A DNA stretch of 51,435 nt from Erythrobacter sp. Its GTDB lineage: Bacteria; Pseudomonadota; Alphaproteobacteria; Sphingomonadales; Sphingomonadaceae. Shown piece after piece: positions 43,936 through 51,435 of the stretch. Below the pieces are notes generated by a model. That model was given only the letters and a program-made list of their open reading frames with translations, was not told the origin of the DNA and searched no databases. The stretch spans positions 1 to 51,435 of the forward strand of contig PNKW01000014.1 in the NCBI GenBank assembly GCA_013822695.1, read 5' to 3'. How positions within the stretch are numbered: the stretch's first letter is position 1; each line of letters opens with the position of its first letter. The position numbers and the translations under genes were made by a program.

Positions 43936-45183
43936 CTAACCGCCGTGTGCGGCGATCCATTCCTCGACTACCGGCGCGACCTTGGTGCGCCACTTGCTGC
44001 CGTTGAAGATGCCGTAATGCCCCGCGCCCTCGGCCATGTAGTAGCGCTTCTTCGCCTCGAGCAGGTTCGGCGTCAGCTTGAGCGCGGCGCGGGTCTGGCC
44101 GAGGCCCGAGATATCGTCGCGCTCACCCTCGACGGCGAGCAGTGCGGTGTCGGTGATCTGCGTGATGTCCACGAGCTCACCCTTGTGGCGGAACTCGCCC
44201 TTGGGAATCGAGTGTTTCTGGAACACCTCTTCCACCGTCTGGAGGTAGAACTCGGCGGTCATGTCGCAGACCGAGCGGTATTCGTCATAGAAATCCTTGG
44301 TCGCCTGCGCGCTGGCCTCGCTCGCCTCGTCGCCCGCCGTGAGGTGTTTGAACATCTCGTAGTGGCTCATCATGTGGCTGCGCAGGTTCATGCTCATGAA
44401 CGCGGAGAGCTGCATGAAGCCCGGATAGACCCGCCGCCCCGCGCCCGGATACTTGAACGGCACGGTGGCGATCACGCTCTGCCGGAACCATTCGATCGGG
44501 CGCTGCATCGCCATGTTGTTGACCACGGTGGGGCATTCGCGGGTGTCGATCGGCCCGCCCATCATCGTCAGCGTGAGCGGCGTGGCGGGCGACTTGCGCA
44601 GGTTGAGCAATGCGGTCGCGGCGAAGGCGGGCACGCTCGGCTGGCATACCGCCATCATGTGCGTGCGGCGGCCATCGTTCTTGGCGGTGATGTGCTCGAG
44701 AAAGGTAATCAGGTAGTCGATATAGTCATCAAGGTCGAATTCGCCGCGGTCGGTCGGCACCATCTTGGCATCGGCCCAATCGGTGATGAACACCTCGCAG
44801 CTTTCGAGCATCCGTTCCACCGTGCCGCGCAGCAGCGTGGCGTAGTGGCCGCTCATCGGCGCAACGATCAAGAGGCGCGGGCGATCCTTGCCGAGGCCCT
44901 CGACGCGGAACCGCTTCAAGTCGCCGAAGGGGCGGCGCAGGACGGTCGATTCGGAGACGGGATAACACTGTCCGCCGACCGCCACCTCGCGGATGCCGAA
45001 TTCCGGCTTGGGGTAGGCCGCCGTCGCATGGGCGAAGACATCGAGCGCGCTGGCTGCCATCGGGCCGAAGCCGGAGTAGCCCAAGGGGTTGACGGGGTTC
45101 GACAAAAACTCCGACCCGATCGAGGCGAGGGCGCTCGCGCTGTTCATCCAGCTGCGCTGCATCTCGTAAGCGAAGTAAAGCAT
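43936..45183 (-). CDS. phaZ: Intracellular polyhydroxyalkanoate depolymerase
   Basis: 415 residues with the type start MLYFAYEMQRSWMNSASALA. It belongs to the PhaZ/PHB_depo_PhaZ family that breaks down stored PHB granules to 3-hydroxybutyrate. The motifs are LLIVAPMSGHYATLLRGTVE, VFITDWADAKMVP, DYIDYLITFLEHITAKN, MMAVCQPSVPAFAATALLNL (the Cys nucleophile replaces the lipase Ser in the G/A-x-C-x-P loop) and the C-terminal GAGHYGIFNGSKWRTKVAP with the catalytic His. The neighbouring genome holds phaB at 24623. The upstream gap carries a perfect palindrome. Confidence 0.93.
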   Translation of the reverse strand: MLYFAYEMQRSWMNSASALASIGSEFLSNPVNPLGYSGFGPMAASALDVFAHATAAYPKPEFGIREVAVGGQCYPVSESTVLRRPFGDLKRFRVEGLGKDRPRLLIVAPMSGHYATLLRGTVERMLESCEVFITDWADAKMVPTDRGEFDLDDYIDYLITFLEHITAKNDGRRTHMMAVCQPSVPAFAATALLNLRKSPATPLTLTMMGGPIDTRECPTVVNNMAMQRPIEWFRQSVIATVPFKYPGAGRRVYPGFMQLSAFMSMNLRSHMMSHYEMFKHLTAGDEASEASAQATKDFYDEYRSVCDMTAEFYLQTVEEVFQKHSIPKGEFRHKGELVDITQITDTALLAVEGERDDISGLGQTRAALKLTPNLLEAKKRYYMAEGAGHYGIFNGSKWRTKVAPVVEEWIAAHGG

Positions 45184-45266
45184 CGTGGGACCTCATTGCG
45201 CAAAACGAACGGTGCGGCGTCTCGTGGTCGGTGCCGCTTGGAGCCCAAGATGAACTCTCGGCGGGC

Positions 45267-45283
45267 ATTGTGCAATGCACAAT
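45267..45283. promoter_or_regulatory. 17-bp palindrome between phaZ and the ABC exporter gene
   Basis: ATTGTGCA, one central A, then TGCACAAT: 8-bp arms that match exactly. It lies 84 bp upstream of the phaZ ATG and 86 bp upstream of the divergent exporter ATG, in the middle of their shared 185-bp gap. TGC-rich palindromes of this kind are bound by PhaR, the PHB-granule-sensing repressor, and by other dimeric regulators. The assignment is inferred from position and symmetry alone. Confidence 0.5.
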
Positions 45284-45368
45284 ACCGGAGGTCTTGCCGG
45301 GGATGCGCGCGGGCAAACCGCTTTTTGCACGTGAAATCGACGCCGACCGGGTCTAGAGGCCCCAGACC

Positions 45369-47222
45369 ATGCACGCCGATCTCCCCCCGCACGACGCGAC
45401 AGATACCCCCGACGACCTACCCGAGCCTGCGGCGCAGGCTCTGTCCGTCCCGGCCGAGCCCGCGCCCAAGTCGCGCAGCCTCGCACCCTTGCGGATGGTG
45501 TTCGGCACCGCGCTCCAATATCCGCGCCAGATCGCGCTGGCGTTGGTCGCGCTGTTCATCACCTCGGCGGCGACGCTGGCGATCCCCTATCGCTTCAAGG
45601 TGATCATCGACGAGGCTTTCTCGGGCGGGGCTGACCCCGAACAGATCGGCCATGCCTTTCAGTACCTTTTGATGATCGTCGCGATCCTCGGCCTCGGCAC
45701 GGCACTGCGGTTCTATTTCGTGAGCTGGATCGGCGAGCGGGTTGTGGCCGACATCCGCCTCAAGGTTCAGGAAAACCTGCTGCGCCTCTCGCCCGGCTTC
45801 TACGAGGTCAACAGCCCCAAGGAAATCTCGAGCCGGATGACGTCCGACACCGCAGTGATCGAGAATGTGGTCGGCACCACTGTTTCGGTCGCGCTGCGCA
45901 ACACGCTGACGGGCATCGGCGGGATCGGCTTCCTCGTCTACCTCGCGCCCTCGTTGACGCTGGGCCTGCTGATCGGCATCCCGCTGATCATCATCCCGAT
46001 CGTGTTCTTCGGGCGCAAGATCCGCGCCGTCTCGCGCTCCAGCCAGGACCGGATCGCAGACGTCGGCGCCTATGTCACCGAGGTGCTCTCGGCGATGAAG
46101 ATCGTCCAGAGCTTCGGGCAGGAAGGCCGCGAGAACGAGCGGTTTGCCAACGTGGTCGAAAGCACCTTCGACACCGCGCGCCGCCGCATCCTGCTGCGTG
46201 CGGCGATGACGACCGTGGTGATCCTGCTGGTCTTCGGCGGCGTGGTGCTGGTGATGTGGCGCGGTGCGCTCGCGGTGGCGGCGGGCGAGATCAGCGGCGG
46301 CACCATCGCCGCCTTCGTGCTCACCGGCGGGTTGGTCGCGGGCGCATTGGGCGCGCTCACCGAAGTCTATGGCGACCTGCTGCGCGGCGCAGGCGCGGCG
46401 AGCCGGCTCGCCGAATTGCTCGATGCCCGGCCCGAGATCGCAGCCCCGGCCCGGCCCGAGCGCCTGCCGACCCCTGCGCGCGGCAGCCTCTCCTTCCGCA
46501 ATGTCACCTTCCGCTATCCCGCGCGCCCGGAGACCGCGGCGCTGAAGGACTTCACGCTCGAGATCGAGCCGGGCGAGACGGTCGCCATCGTCGGCCCTTC
46601 GGGCGCGGGGAAATCGACGATCTTCCAGCTGGTCGAGCGGTTCTATGATCCGCAAGGCGGCACGATCCGCATCGACGGGGTGCCGCTGACCAGCGCCGAC
46701 CCGGCCGAGATCCGCTCGCGCATCGCGCTCGTCCCGCAGGTCGGCGTGCTGTTCAGCGCGAACGCGCGCGACAACCTGCGCTACGGCAAGTGGGACGCGA
46801 CCGAAGCGGAAATCTGGCAGGCCGCCCGGGCCGCCAATGCCGAGAGCTTCCTGCGCGCGCTGCCGCTGGGGCTCGACACGCATCTCGGCGAAGGCGGAAC
46901 GCAATTGTCCGGCGGGCAGCAACAGCGCGTCGCCATCGCCCGCGCGCTGTTGCGCGATGCGCCGATCCTGCTGCTTGACGAGGCGACCAGCGCGCTGGAT
47001 GCCGAGAGCGAGCAGCTCGTCCAGCAGGCATTGGAAGGCCTGATGCAGAACCGCACGACGCTGGTGATCGCCCACCGCCTCGCGACGGTACGCGCGGCAA
47101 ACCGGATCGTGGTGCTCGACGAAGGCCGGATCGTCGAACAGGGCACGCATGACGCCCTGACAAGGGCGGGCGGGCTTTATGCGCGCCTCGCAAGGCTGCA
47201 ATTCGCTGCCGACGCCGCTTAA
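45369..47222 (+). CDS. MsbA-like ABC exporter (membrane plus ATPase in one chain)
   Basis: 617 residues. An acidic, Pro-rich cytoplasmic lead of about 35 residues is followed by six membrane helices (IALALVALFITSAATLAIPY, YLLMIVAILGLGTALRFYFV, ALRNTLTGIGGIGFLVYLA and others). The nucleotide-binding domain has GPSGAGKSTIFQLVERFYDP (Walker A), LVPQVGVLFSANARDNLRYG (Q loop), LSGGQQQRVAIARALL (signature), LLLDEATSALD (Walker B) and LVIAHRL (switch). It works as a homodimer half-transporter. The subgroup (TIGR02204 MsbA-related) exports unknown, likely lipid or envelope, substrates. Confidence 0.93.
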   Translation: MHADLPPHDATDTPDDLPEPAAQALSVPAEPAPKSRSLAPLRMVFGTALQYPRQIALALVALFITSAATLAIPYRFKVIIDEAFSGGADPEQIGHAFQYLLMIVAILGLGTALRFYFVSWIGERVVADIRLKVQENLLRLSPGFYEVNSPKEISSRMTSDTAVIENVVGTTVSVALRNTLTGIGGIGFLVYLAPSLTLGLLIGIPLIIIPIVFFGRKIRAVSRSSQDRIADVGAYVTEVLSAMKIVQSFGQEGRENERFANVVESTFDTARRRILLRAAMTTVVILLVFGGVVLVMWRGALAVAAGEISGGTIAAFVLTGGLVAGALGALTEVYGDLLRGAGAASRLAELLDARPEIAAPARPERLPTPARGSLSFRNVTFRYPARPETAALKDFTLEIEPGETVAIVGPSGAGKSTIFQLVERFYDPQGGTIRIDGVPLTSADPAEIRSRIALVPQVGVLFSANARDNLRYGKWDATEAEIWQAARAANAESFLRALPLGLDTHLGEGGTQLSGGQQQRVAIARALLRDAPILLLDEATSALDAESEQLVQQALEGLMQNRTTLVIAHRLATVRAANRIVVLDEGRIVEQGTHDALTRAGGLYARLARLQFAADAA

Positions 47223-47330
47223 TCGACGAAGGGCGCCTTCAGCCGGACGAAGCGCAACCTTTTGTCCCTGTGCGGCGTTAATGTGACGTCACGCCGACAC
47301 CAGTCGCCAACACTCAGGGACGAGTTTCAC

Positions 47331-49496
47331 ATGATCCACAAGACCGCCGCCCTCATCGGCGCGAGCCTCCTCGCACTCTCGGCTCCCGCGCTGGCCGATG
47401 ACCACGCGCATGATGACGCCAGCGAGACGCTCCAGAGCGCCGAGGCTGCCTCCGCCTCCGCGCTGCCCACCATCAGCTTTGGCACCTGGGGCTTCGACCC
47501 CGCCTATATCGCCACCGACATCAAGCCGGGCGATGACTTCAACGCCTATGCCAACAAGAAGTGGATCGACGCCAACCCGCTCCCGCCCGAATTCAGCCGC
47601 ATCGGTGCCTTCACTCTGCTGGGCGAGAAGAGCACCGCTGACGTCAAGGCGCTGGTCGACGAATTCGCCGCCAAGGACGCCGCCAGCCTGTCGGCCGACC
47701 AGAAGCGCATTCTCGATACCTACAAGACCTTCCTCGATGCCGATGCGATCGAGGCCGCAGGCCTCGCCCCGGCGCAGCCCTATCTCCAGCGCATCTACGG
47801 CGCGACCACGCTCGACACGCTTGCGAGCCTGTGGGCCACCCCCGGCTTCGCCAGCCCGGTCGGCGGCTCCGTGAGCATCGACGCCAAGCAGCCCGACCGC
47901 CAGATCGCCAGCCTCGGCTTCGGCGGGATGGGCATGCCCGATCGCGATTACTATCTCGACACCTCCGACAAGGGCCGCGCGATCCAGGCCAAGTACAAGG
48001 CCTATCTCGCCTTCCTGCTGGGCGAGGCGGGCTACACCGATCCGGCCGCCGCGGCGGAATCGGTCTATGCCTTCGAGGAGACCATCGCCCGCGAGGTCGC
48101 GTGGGACCGCACCGTGCGACGCAACCGCGACCTCACCTACAACCTGCTGTCCGCCGATGATCTCGCCGCGATCAGCGGCAAGGTGCCGGTCGCCGCGATG
48201 CTCGGCCAGATCGGGATCGCGCAGAGCCCCGGCTTCCTCGTCAGCCTGATGCCGCCCACTCCCGAGGAGATCGCTGCGCAGAAGCTCGACGCGGCGACCC
48301 TCGCCAAGATTGGCACCGGCCTGCCCGGCATGCTGGCGCTGCTCGGCGAGACGGCGCCTGCGACCTTGCAGGCGTGGATGGCCAAGGAGTTCCTCTCGGC
48401 CCACGCGCCCGTGCTGCCCAAGCGCTTCGACGACGCGCGCTTTGCCTTCTATGGCCAGACCATTCAGGGCACCCCCGAACAGCGCCCGCGCTGGAAGCGC
48501 GCGATCGCCGAGACCGAGAGCCTGATCGGCGAGCTGGTCGGCAAGGAGTATGTCGCGCGCTACTTCCCGCCCCAGAACAAGGCGGCGATGGACGAGCTGG
48601 TGGCGAACCTGCGTCTGGCGCTTGCGGAATCGATCGCCGAGATCACCTGGATGAGCGAGCCGACCAAGGAACAGGCGCGCGCCAAGCTCGCCACCTTCGA
48701 TCCCAAGATCGGCTACCGCTCCAATCTCGAGACCTATGACGGCCTCGCCATCACCGCGGGCGATCCCATCGCCAACCGCATGGCGGCAGCCCAATGGTCG
48801 CGGGCCGACAACGTTGCCAAGCTTGGCGCGCCGGTCGACCGCACCGAATGGGGCATGCTGCCGCAGACGGTGAACGCCTATTACAATTCAGTGAAGAACG
48901 AGATCGTCTTCCCCGCCGCCATCCTCCAGCAGCCGTTCTTCGCGCTGACCAACGACATCGCGGTCAATTACGGCGGGATCGGCGCGGTGATCGGCCACGA
49001 GATCGGCCACGGCTTCGACGATCAGGGCTCCAAGTCCGACGCCACGGGCGCCCTGCGCAACTGGTGGACCGACGCCGACCGCGCGGCCTTCGACAAGCTC
49101 GGCGACGCGCTGGTGGCGCAATACAACGCCTTCTGCCCGTTCGACGACAGCAAGACCTGCGTCAACGGCCGCTTCACGCTGGGCGAGAACATCGGCGATG
49201 TCGGCGGGCTCAGCATGGCCTACCGCGCCTACAAGCTGGCGACCAAGGGTAGGCAAGTGCCGGTGATCGACGGGTTGACCGGCGACCAGCGCTTCTTCCT
49301 CGCCTGGGCGCAGGTGTGGCGTTCGACCCAGCGCGAGGCGAACTACCGCAACCGCCTGCTCACCGATCCCCACGCGCCCGAGGAATACCGCGTCAACGGC
49401 GTCGTGCGCCAGCTCGACGAATGGTACGAGGCCTTCGGCGTCAAACCTGGCGACGCGATGTACCTGCCGCCCGAAAAGCGCGTGCGGATCTGGTGA
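47331..49496 (+). CDS. M13-family zinc metallopeptidase (neprilysin-like)
   Basis: 721 residues from ATG 47331, with AGGGA upstream. A signal peptide (MIHKTAALIGASLLALSAPA, then LAD) is followed by the M13_N domain from GFDPAYIATDIKPGDDFNAY to about residue 470 and the catalytic domain. The zinc site is VIGHEIGHGFDDQGSK (His-Glu-x2-His, about residues 556-560) with the third ligand in TLGENIGDVGGLSMAYRAYK. The substrate-binding NAYY motif is TVNAYYNSVKNEIVFPA. The C-terminal VNGVVRQLDEWYEAFGVKPG carries the conserved Arg region. It is expected in the periplasm, trimming peptides. An upstream in-frame GTG-type start is rejected because it precedes the signal. Confidence 0.95.
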   Translation: MIHKTAALIGASLLALSAPALADDHAHDDASETLQSAEAASASALPTISFGTWGFDPAYIATDIKPGDDFNAYANKKWIDANPLPPEFSRIGAFTLLGEKSTADVKALVDEFAAKDAASLSADQKRILDTYKTFLDADAIEAAGLAPAQPYLQRIYGATTLDTLASLWATPGFASPVGGSVSIDAKQPDRQIASLGFGGMGMPDRDYYLDTSDKGRAIQAKYKAYLAFLLGEAGYTDPAAAAESVYAFEETIAREVAWDRTVRRNRDLTYNLLSADDLAAISGKVPVAAMLGQIGIAQSPGFLVSLMPPTPEEIAAQKLDAATLAKIGTGLPGMLALLGETAPATLQAWMAKEFLSAHAPVLPKRFDDARFAFYGQTIQGTPEQRPRWKRAIAETESLIGELVGKEYVARYFPPQNKAAMDELVANLRLALAESIAEITWMSEPTKEQARAKLATFDPKIGYRSNLETYDGLAITAGDPIANRMAAAQWSRADNVAKLGAPVDRTEWGMLPQTVNAYYNSVKNEIVFPAAILQQPFFALTNDIAVNYGGIGAVIGHEIGHGFDDQGSKSDATGALRNWWTDADRAAFDKLGDALVAQYNAFCPFDDSKTCVNGRFTLGENIGDVGGLSMAYRAYKLATKGRQVPVIDGLTGDQRFFLAWAQVWRSTQREANYRNRLLTDPHAPEEYRVNGVVRQLDEWYEAFGVKPGDAMYLPPEKRVRIW

Positions 49497-49499
49497 TGT

Positions 49500-49665
49500 T
49501 TGTAGTTTGCGTGCCCGCCTCCGCGGGCAGGTCCTCGGCGCTGTTTCAAGCCCTGCGGGCTTGAGCGCCTGCGGCTCGCGCGCGTGCGCTCGCGGCCCGT
49601 CCTTTGGCGGGCCGTGCAGCGTGCGTCGCATAGGGCCGCCGGATTATTGGGCGGGCCTTTTGGTT
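49500..49665. repeat. Cluster of GC hairpins in the M13-uppP gap
   Basis: The gap 49497-49701 holds no gene but several inverted pairs in a row: GCCCGC/GCGGGC, CAAGCCC/GGGCTTG, and CGGCCCG/CGGGCCG with an 8-base loop, ending in an imperfect GGCCGCC/GGGCGGGCC stem followed by TTTT. The last could end the peptidase transcript. The set looks like a degenerate sphingomonad intergenic repeat. Confidence 0.5.
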
Positions 49666-49701
49666 TGACTTGACCCTCGCCCTCGTCGAAGCGGTGCGCC
49701 C

Positions 49702-50505
49702 ATGACCGACACCCTCGCTGCAATCCTGCTCGGCATCCTCGAGGGGCTGACCGAGTTCCTGCCCGTCTCCTCAACCGGACACCTGATCCTCGCCACCGAG
49801 TTCCTGGGCTTCGACCAGAGCGAGTGGGAGGTGTTCAACATCGCGATCCAGCCCGCTGCGATCCTTGCCATCGTGGTGCTTTACTGGCGCACTTTCTGGG
49901 ATGTGGCGAAGGGCCTGTTCGGGTTCGAGAAGGGCGCGCTCGCTTTCGTGCGCAACTTGGCTGTGGCCTTCTTCCCGGCGGTGATCCTCGGCCTTGCTTT
50001 CGGCGACATCATCGAAACGATGCTCGGCAATGCGGTGCTGGTGTGCTGGTCGCTGATCATCGGCGGCATCGCGATCCTCGCGATCGAGCGCTGGGCCCAT
50101 CCGCCCGTGGAAGGCCCGGGGGTTTCGGGCGTGCCGCTGCGCACCGCGATCCTGATCGGCGTGGTGCAATGCCTCGCGATGATCCCGGGCGTCAGCCGTT
50201 CGGGGGCAACGATCCTCGGCGCGATGGCCTTCGGGGTGGACCGCAAGACCGCAGCCGAATTCAGCTTCTTCCTCGCCGTGCCGACCCTGTCGGGGGCGAC
50301 GGTCTACCAGCTCTACAAGCACGGGAGCGGGCTGACGGGCGACGATCTCCAGCTGATTGGCATCGGCTCGGCAGTCGGCTTCGTGACCGCGCTGGTGGTG
50401 GTGAAGCTGTTCGTCGCGGTGGTGACGAAGATCGGCTTTGCGCCCTTTGCGTGGTACCGGATCGTGCTCGGCGCGGCCGGGCTGGCGTGGCTGACGCTTG
50501 GTTAA
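49702..50505 (+). CDS. uppP: Undecaprenyl-diphosphate phosphatase
   Basis: 267 residues, full length for the BacA/UppP family, with eight or so membrane helices. The N-terminal active-site motif is ILEGLTEFLPVSSTGHLIL (Glu-rich plus the SSTGH block), and the second is PGVSRSGATILGAMAFGVDR. It regenerates undecaprenyl phosphate, the carrier for peptidoglycan and for sugar transferases like that at 31706. The ATG at 49702 opens directly with the family sequence MTDTLAAILLGILEGLTEFL. Natural bacitracin tolerance is linked to this enzyme. Confidence 0.96.
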   Translation: MTDTLAAILLGILEGLTEFLPVSSTGHLILATEFLGFDQSEWEVFNIAIQPAAILAIVVLYWRTFWDVAKGLFGFEKGALAFVRNLAVAFFPAVILGLAFGDIIETMLGNAVLVCWSLIIGGIAILAIERWAHPPVEGPGVSGVPLRTAILIGVVQCLAMIPGVSRSGATILGAMAFGVDRKTAAEFSFFLAVPTLSGATVYQLYKHGSGLTGDDLQLIGIGSAVGFVTALVVVKLFVAVVTKIGFAPFAWYRIVLGAAGLAWLTLG

Positions 50506-50518
50506 ACCACTTTTCCGG

Positions 50519-50541
50519 AACCAGCTGCGCTGCCGCTGGTT
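50519..50541 (+). terminator. Hairpin after uppP
   Basis: AACCAGC and GCTGGTT form an exact 7-bp stem around a 9-base loop, 14 bp after the uppP stop. There is no T-run, so it may act as an RNA end-protector or a weak terminator. Confidence 0.35.
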
Positions 50542-50602
50542 AGGGAGTCGGAACGGCACGCGCGCGGCGCGGCCGGGTGACCTCTCGGAGACTTGAAACA
50601 AA

Positions 50603-50863
50603 ATGGCGTTGCTGGTGCTGATCGTGTTGGGCGCAACTCTGGGCTGGCTGGCCTCGATCCTCGCGCGGACCGAGGCGCCGGGCAGCATCCTGCGTCAGGT
50701 GATGCTGGGCATGATTGTATCGGTGGTGGCGGGCGAAATCGCCAATGACGGCACCATGATCGGCAGCCTCTCCTTCCTCAGCCTCGGCGTGGCGCTGGCC
50801 GCCTGCGCCGCGGCGCTGGTGCTGTACCACGCGATTGTCTCGCGCAAGCGGGTGAAGGTTTAG
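50603..50863 (+). CDS. Small membrane protein, GlsB/YeaQ/YmgE-like
   Basis: 86 residues. Three hydrophobic helices are seen: LLVLIVLGATLGWLASILA, VMLGMIVSVVAGEIAND and FLSLGVALAACAAALVLYHA, ending in a basic tail SRKRVKV. The LGWLASIL/GSILRQVMLGMIVSVV pattern is close to the transglycosylase-associated (GlsB/YeaQ) family of small stress-linked membrane proteins, in which a Gly-rich turn joins the helices. Function is unknown. Its TAG overlaps the convergent phhA stop. Confidence 0.75.
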   Translation: MALLVLIVLGATLGWLASILARTEAPGSILRQVMLGMIVSVVAGEIANDGTMIGSLSFLSLGVALAACAAALVLYHAIVSRKRVKV

Positions 50864-51435
50864 ACCGGCACAGCTCCGCTACCGCGCCCGCCGCGCAGAT
50901 GATATTCTTGGCTCCCCCGGTGCAGCACATTGTCGACATCGATCACGGCTGAATTGGCGTAGGTGAACCCGGCCGGCAGGCTGCGATAGAGCCGGTCGAA
51001 ATCGCGCTCCACCGTCTGGCGGTAGAGATCGGCAAAGCTCTCGATCACGAAATAGGTCGGCTGCAGATCGCTGATGACGTAATCGGTGCGCATCACCCGG
51101 TCGACGTTGAGCATGATGCGGTTGGGGCTCTGCGCTTCGACCGCAAATTTCGCCTCGGTCGGGCCGGAGAGGATCCCCGCGCCATAGGCCCGCACCGCGC
51201 CCGCTTCCTCGATCAGCCCGAATTCGACCGTGTACCAGTAGAGCGCGCCCAAGGCCTTCAGCCGGTTGTAGCGCATCGCCTTCCACCCGGCGCGGCCATA
51301 TTCCTGCATGTAATCGGCATAGGTCGGATCGGTCAGCATCGGCACGTGGCCGAACACGTCGTGGAAGACGTCGGGCTCCTCGATGTAATCGAAGGTCTCG
51401 CGCGTGCGGATGAAGTTGCCCGCCGGAAAGCGCCG
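50860..51435 (-). CDS. phhA: Phenylalanine 4-monooxygenase, C-terminal part (start outside window)
   Basis: 191 residues, open to the window edge on the minus strand. Reading in from the edge gives RRFPAGNFIRTRETFDYIEE, then PDVFHDVFGHVPML with the two iron-binding His. YWYTVEFGLIEEAGAVRAYG follows with the third ligand Glu, and then AGILSGPTEAKFAVEAQSPN. These are the diagnostic motifs of pterin-dependent aromatic amino acid hydroxylases, which turn Phe into Tyr. The internal ATG/GTG near 51357 is not the real start because the family sequence continues upstream. The N-terminal third lies beyond 51435. Confidence 0.95.
   Translation of the reverse strand, partial: RRFPAGNFIRTRETFDYIEEPDVFHDVFGHVPMLTDPTYADYMQEYGRAGWKAMRYNRLKALGALYWYTVEFGLIEEAGAVRAYGAGILSGPTEAKFAVEAQSPNRIMLNVDRVMRTDYVISDLQPTYFVIESFADLYRQTVERDFDRLYRSLPAGFTYANSAVIDVDNVLHRGSQEYHLRGGRGSGAVPV

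Overview
The window is about 51 kb of GC-rich chromosomal DNA from an alphaproteobacterium, most likely a sphingomonad of the Erythrobacteraceae type (Erythrobacter/Porphyrobacter). The basis is the xseA/DUF2093 neighbourhood, an Rrf2-led suf operon, the leuS-lptE-holA order, PHB-cycle genes, an AraC/CPBP pair, and several palindromic intergenic repeats of the kind scattered through sphingomonad genomes. No rRNA, tRNA, CRISPR array, prophage or transposase gene was seen. Most genes are ordinary housekeeping genes.

Layout. 1-3190: start of a phytase-like esterase gene, DUF2093 and xseA on the minus strand, back to back with purD; the xseA and purD start codons share bases. 3191-8213: a foreign-looking A+T-richer lipoprotein, a small haem c lipoprotein, a PfkB-type (adenosine) kinase, an EI24 membrane protein, a lipoprotein and a TerB-like helical protein. 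8210-15437 (minus): suf Fe-S operon, rrf2-sufB-[two unrelated genes between palindromic repeats]-sufC-sufD-sufS-sufT-GNAT-sufA-small protein, mostly with 4-bp stop/start overlaps, led by a strong palindrome that is a candidate operator. 15523-17432: two paralogous AraC regulators. 17727-24598: pyrD, gamma-glutamyltransferase, acyl-CoA synthetase, and a TIR/TolB-like/TPR protein. 24623-26312 (minus): phaB and an outer-membrane-like protein.

26665-31597: DUF3576 lipoprotein, leuS, lptE, holA. The leuS gene is the most unusual locus. A 134-bp palindromic repeat sits in frame inside its editing domain, and the reading frame breaks just before the KMSKS loop. 31706-36831: a sugar-phosphate transferase whose stop codon lies at the edge of a 270-bp MITE-like inverted-repeat element, then lptC-lptA and rnd on the minus strand, then udg and an enoyl-CoA hydratase gene on the plus strand. 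36943-41087: membrane-anchored AraC regulator, CPBP protease, GMC oxidoreductase. 41151-45183 (minus): class C beta-lactamase-like hydrolase, periplasmic protein, PHA depolymerase. 45369-51435: MsbA-like ABC exporter, M13 peptidase, uppP, a small membrane protein, and the C-terminal part of phenylalanine 4-monooxygenase running off the end.

Working together: SufBCDS/SufT/SufA build Fe-S clusters under an Rrf2 regulator. LptA, LptC and LptE serve LPS export. UppP and the sugar transferase both depend on undecaprenyl phosphate. phaB and phaZ act at opposite ends of polyhydroxybutyrate storage. No single clear new multi-gene system was found; the strongest novelty is the set of mobile palindromic elements acting inside or at the edges of genes (leuS, the sugar transferase, suf) and the TIR chimera.
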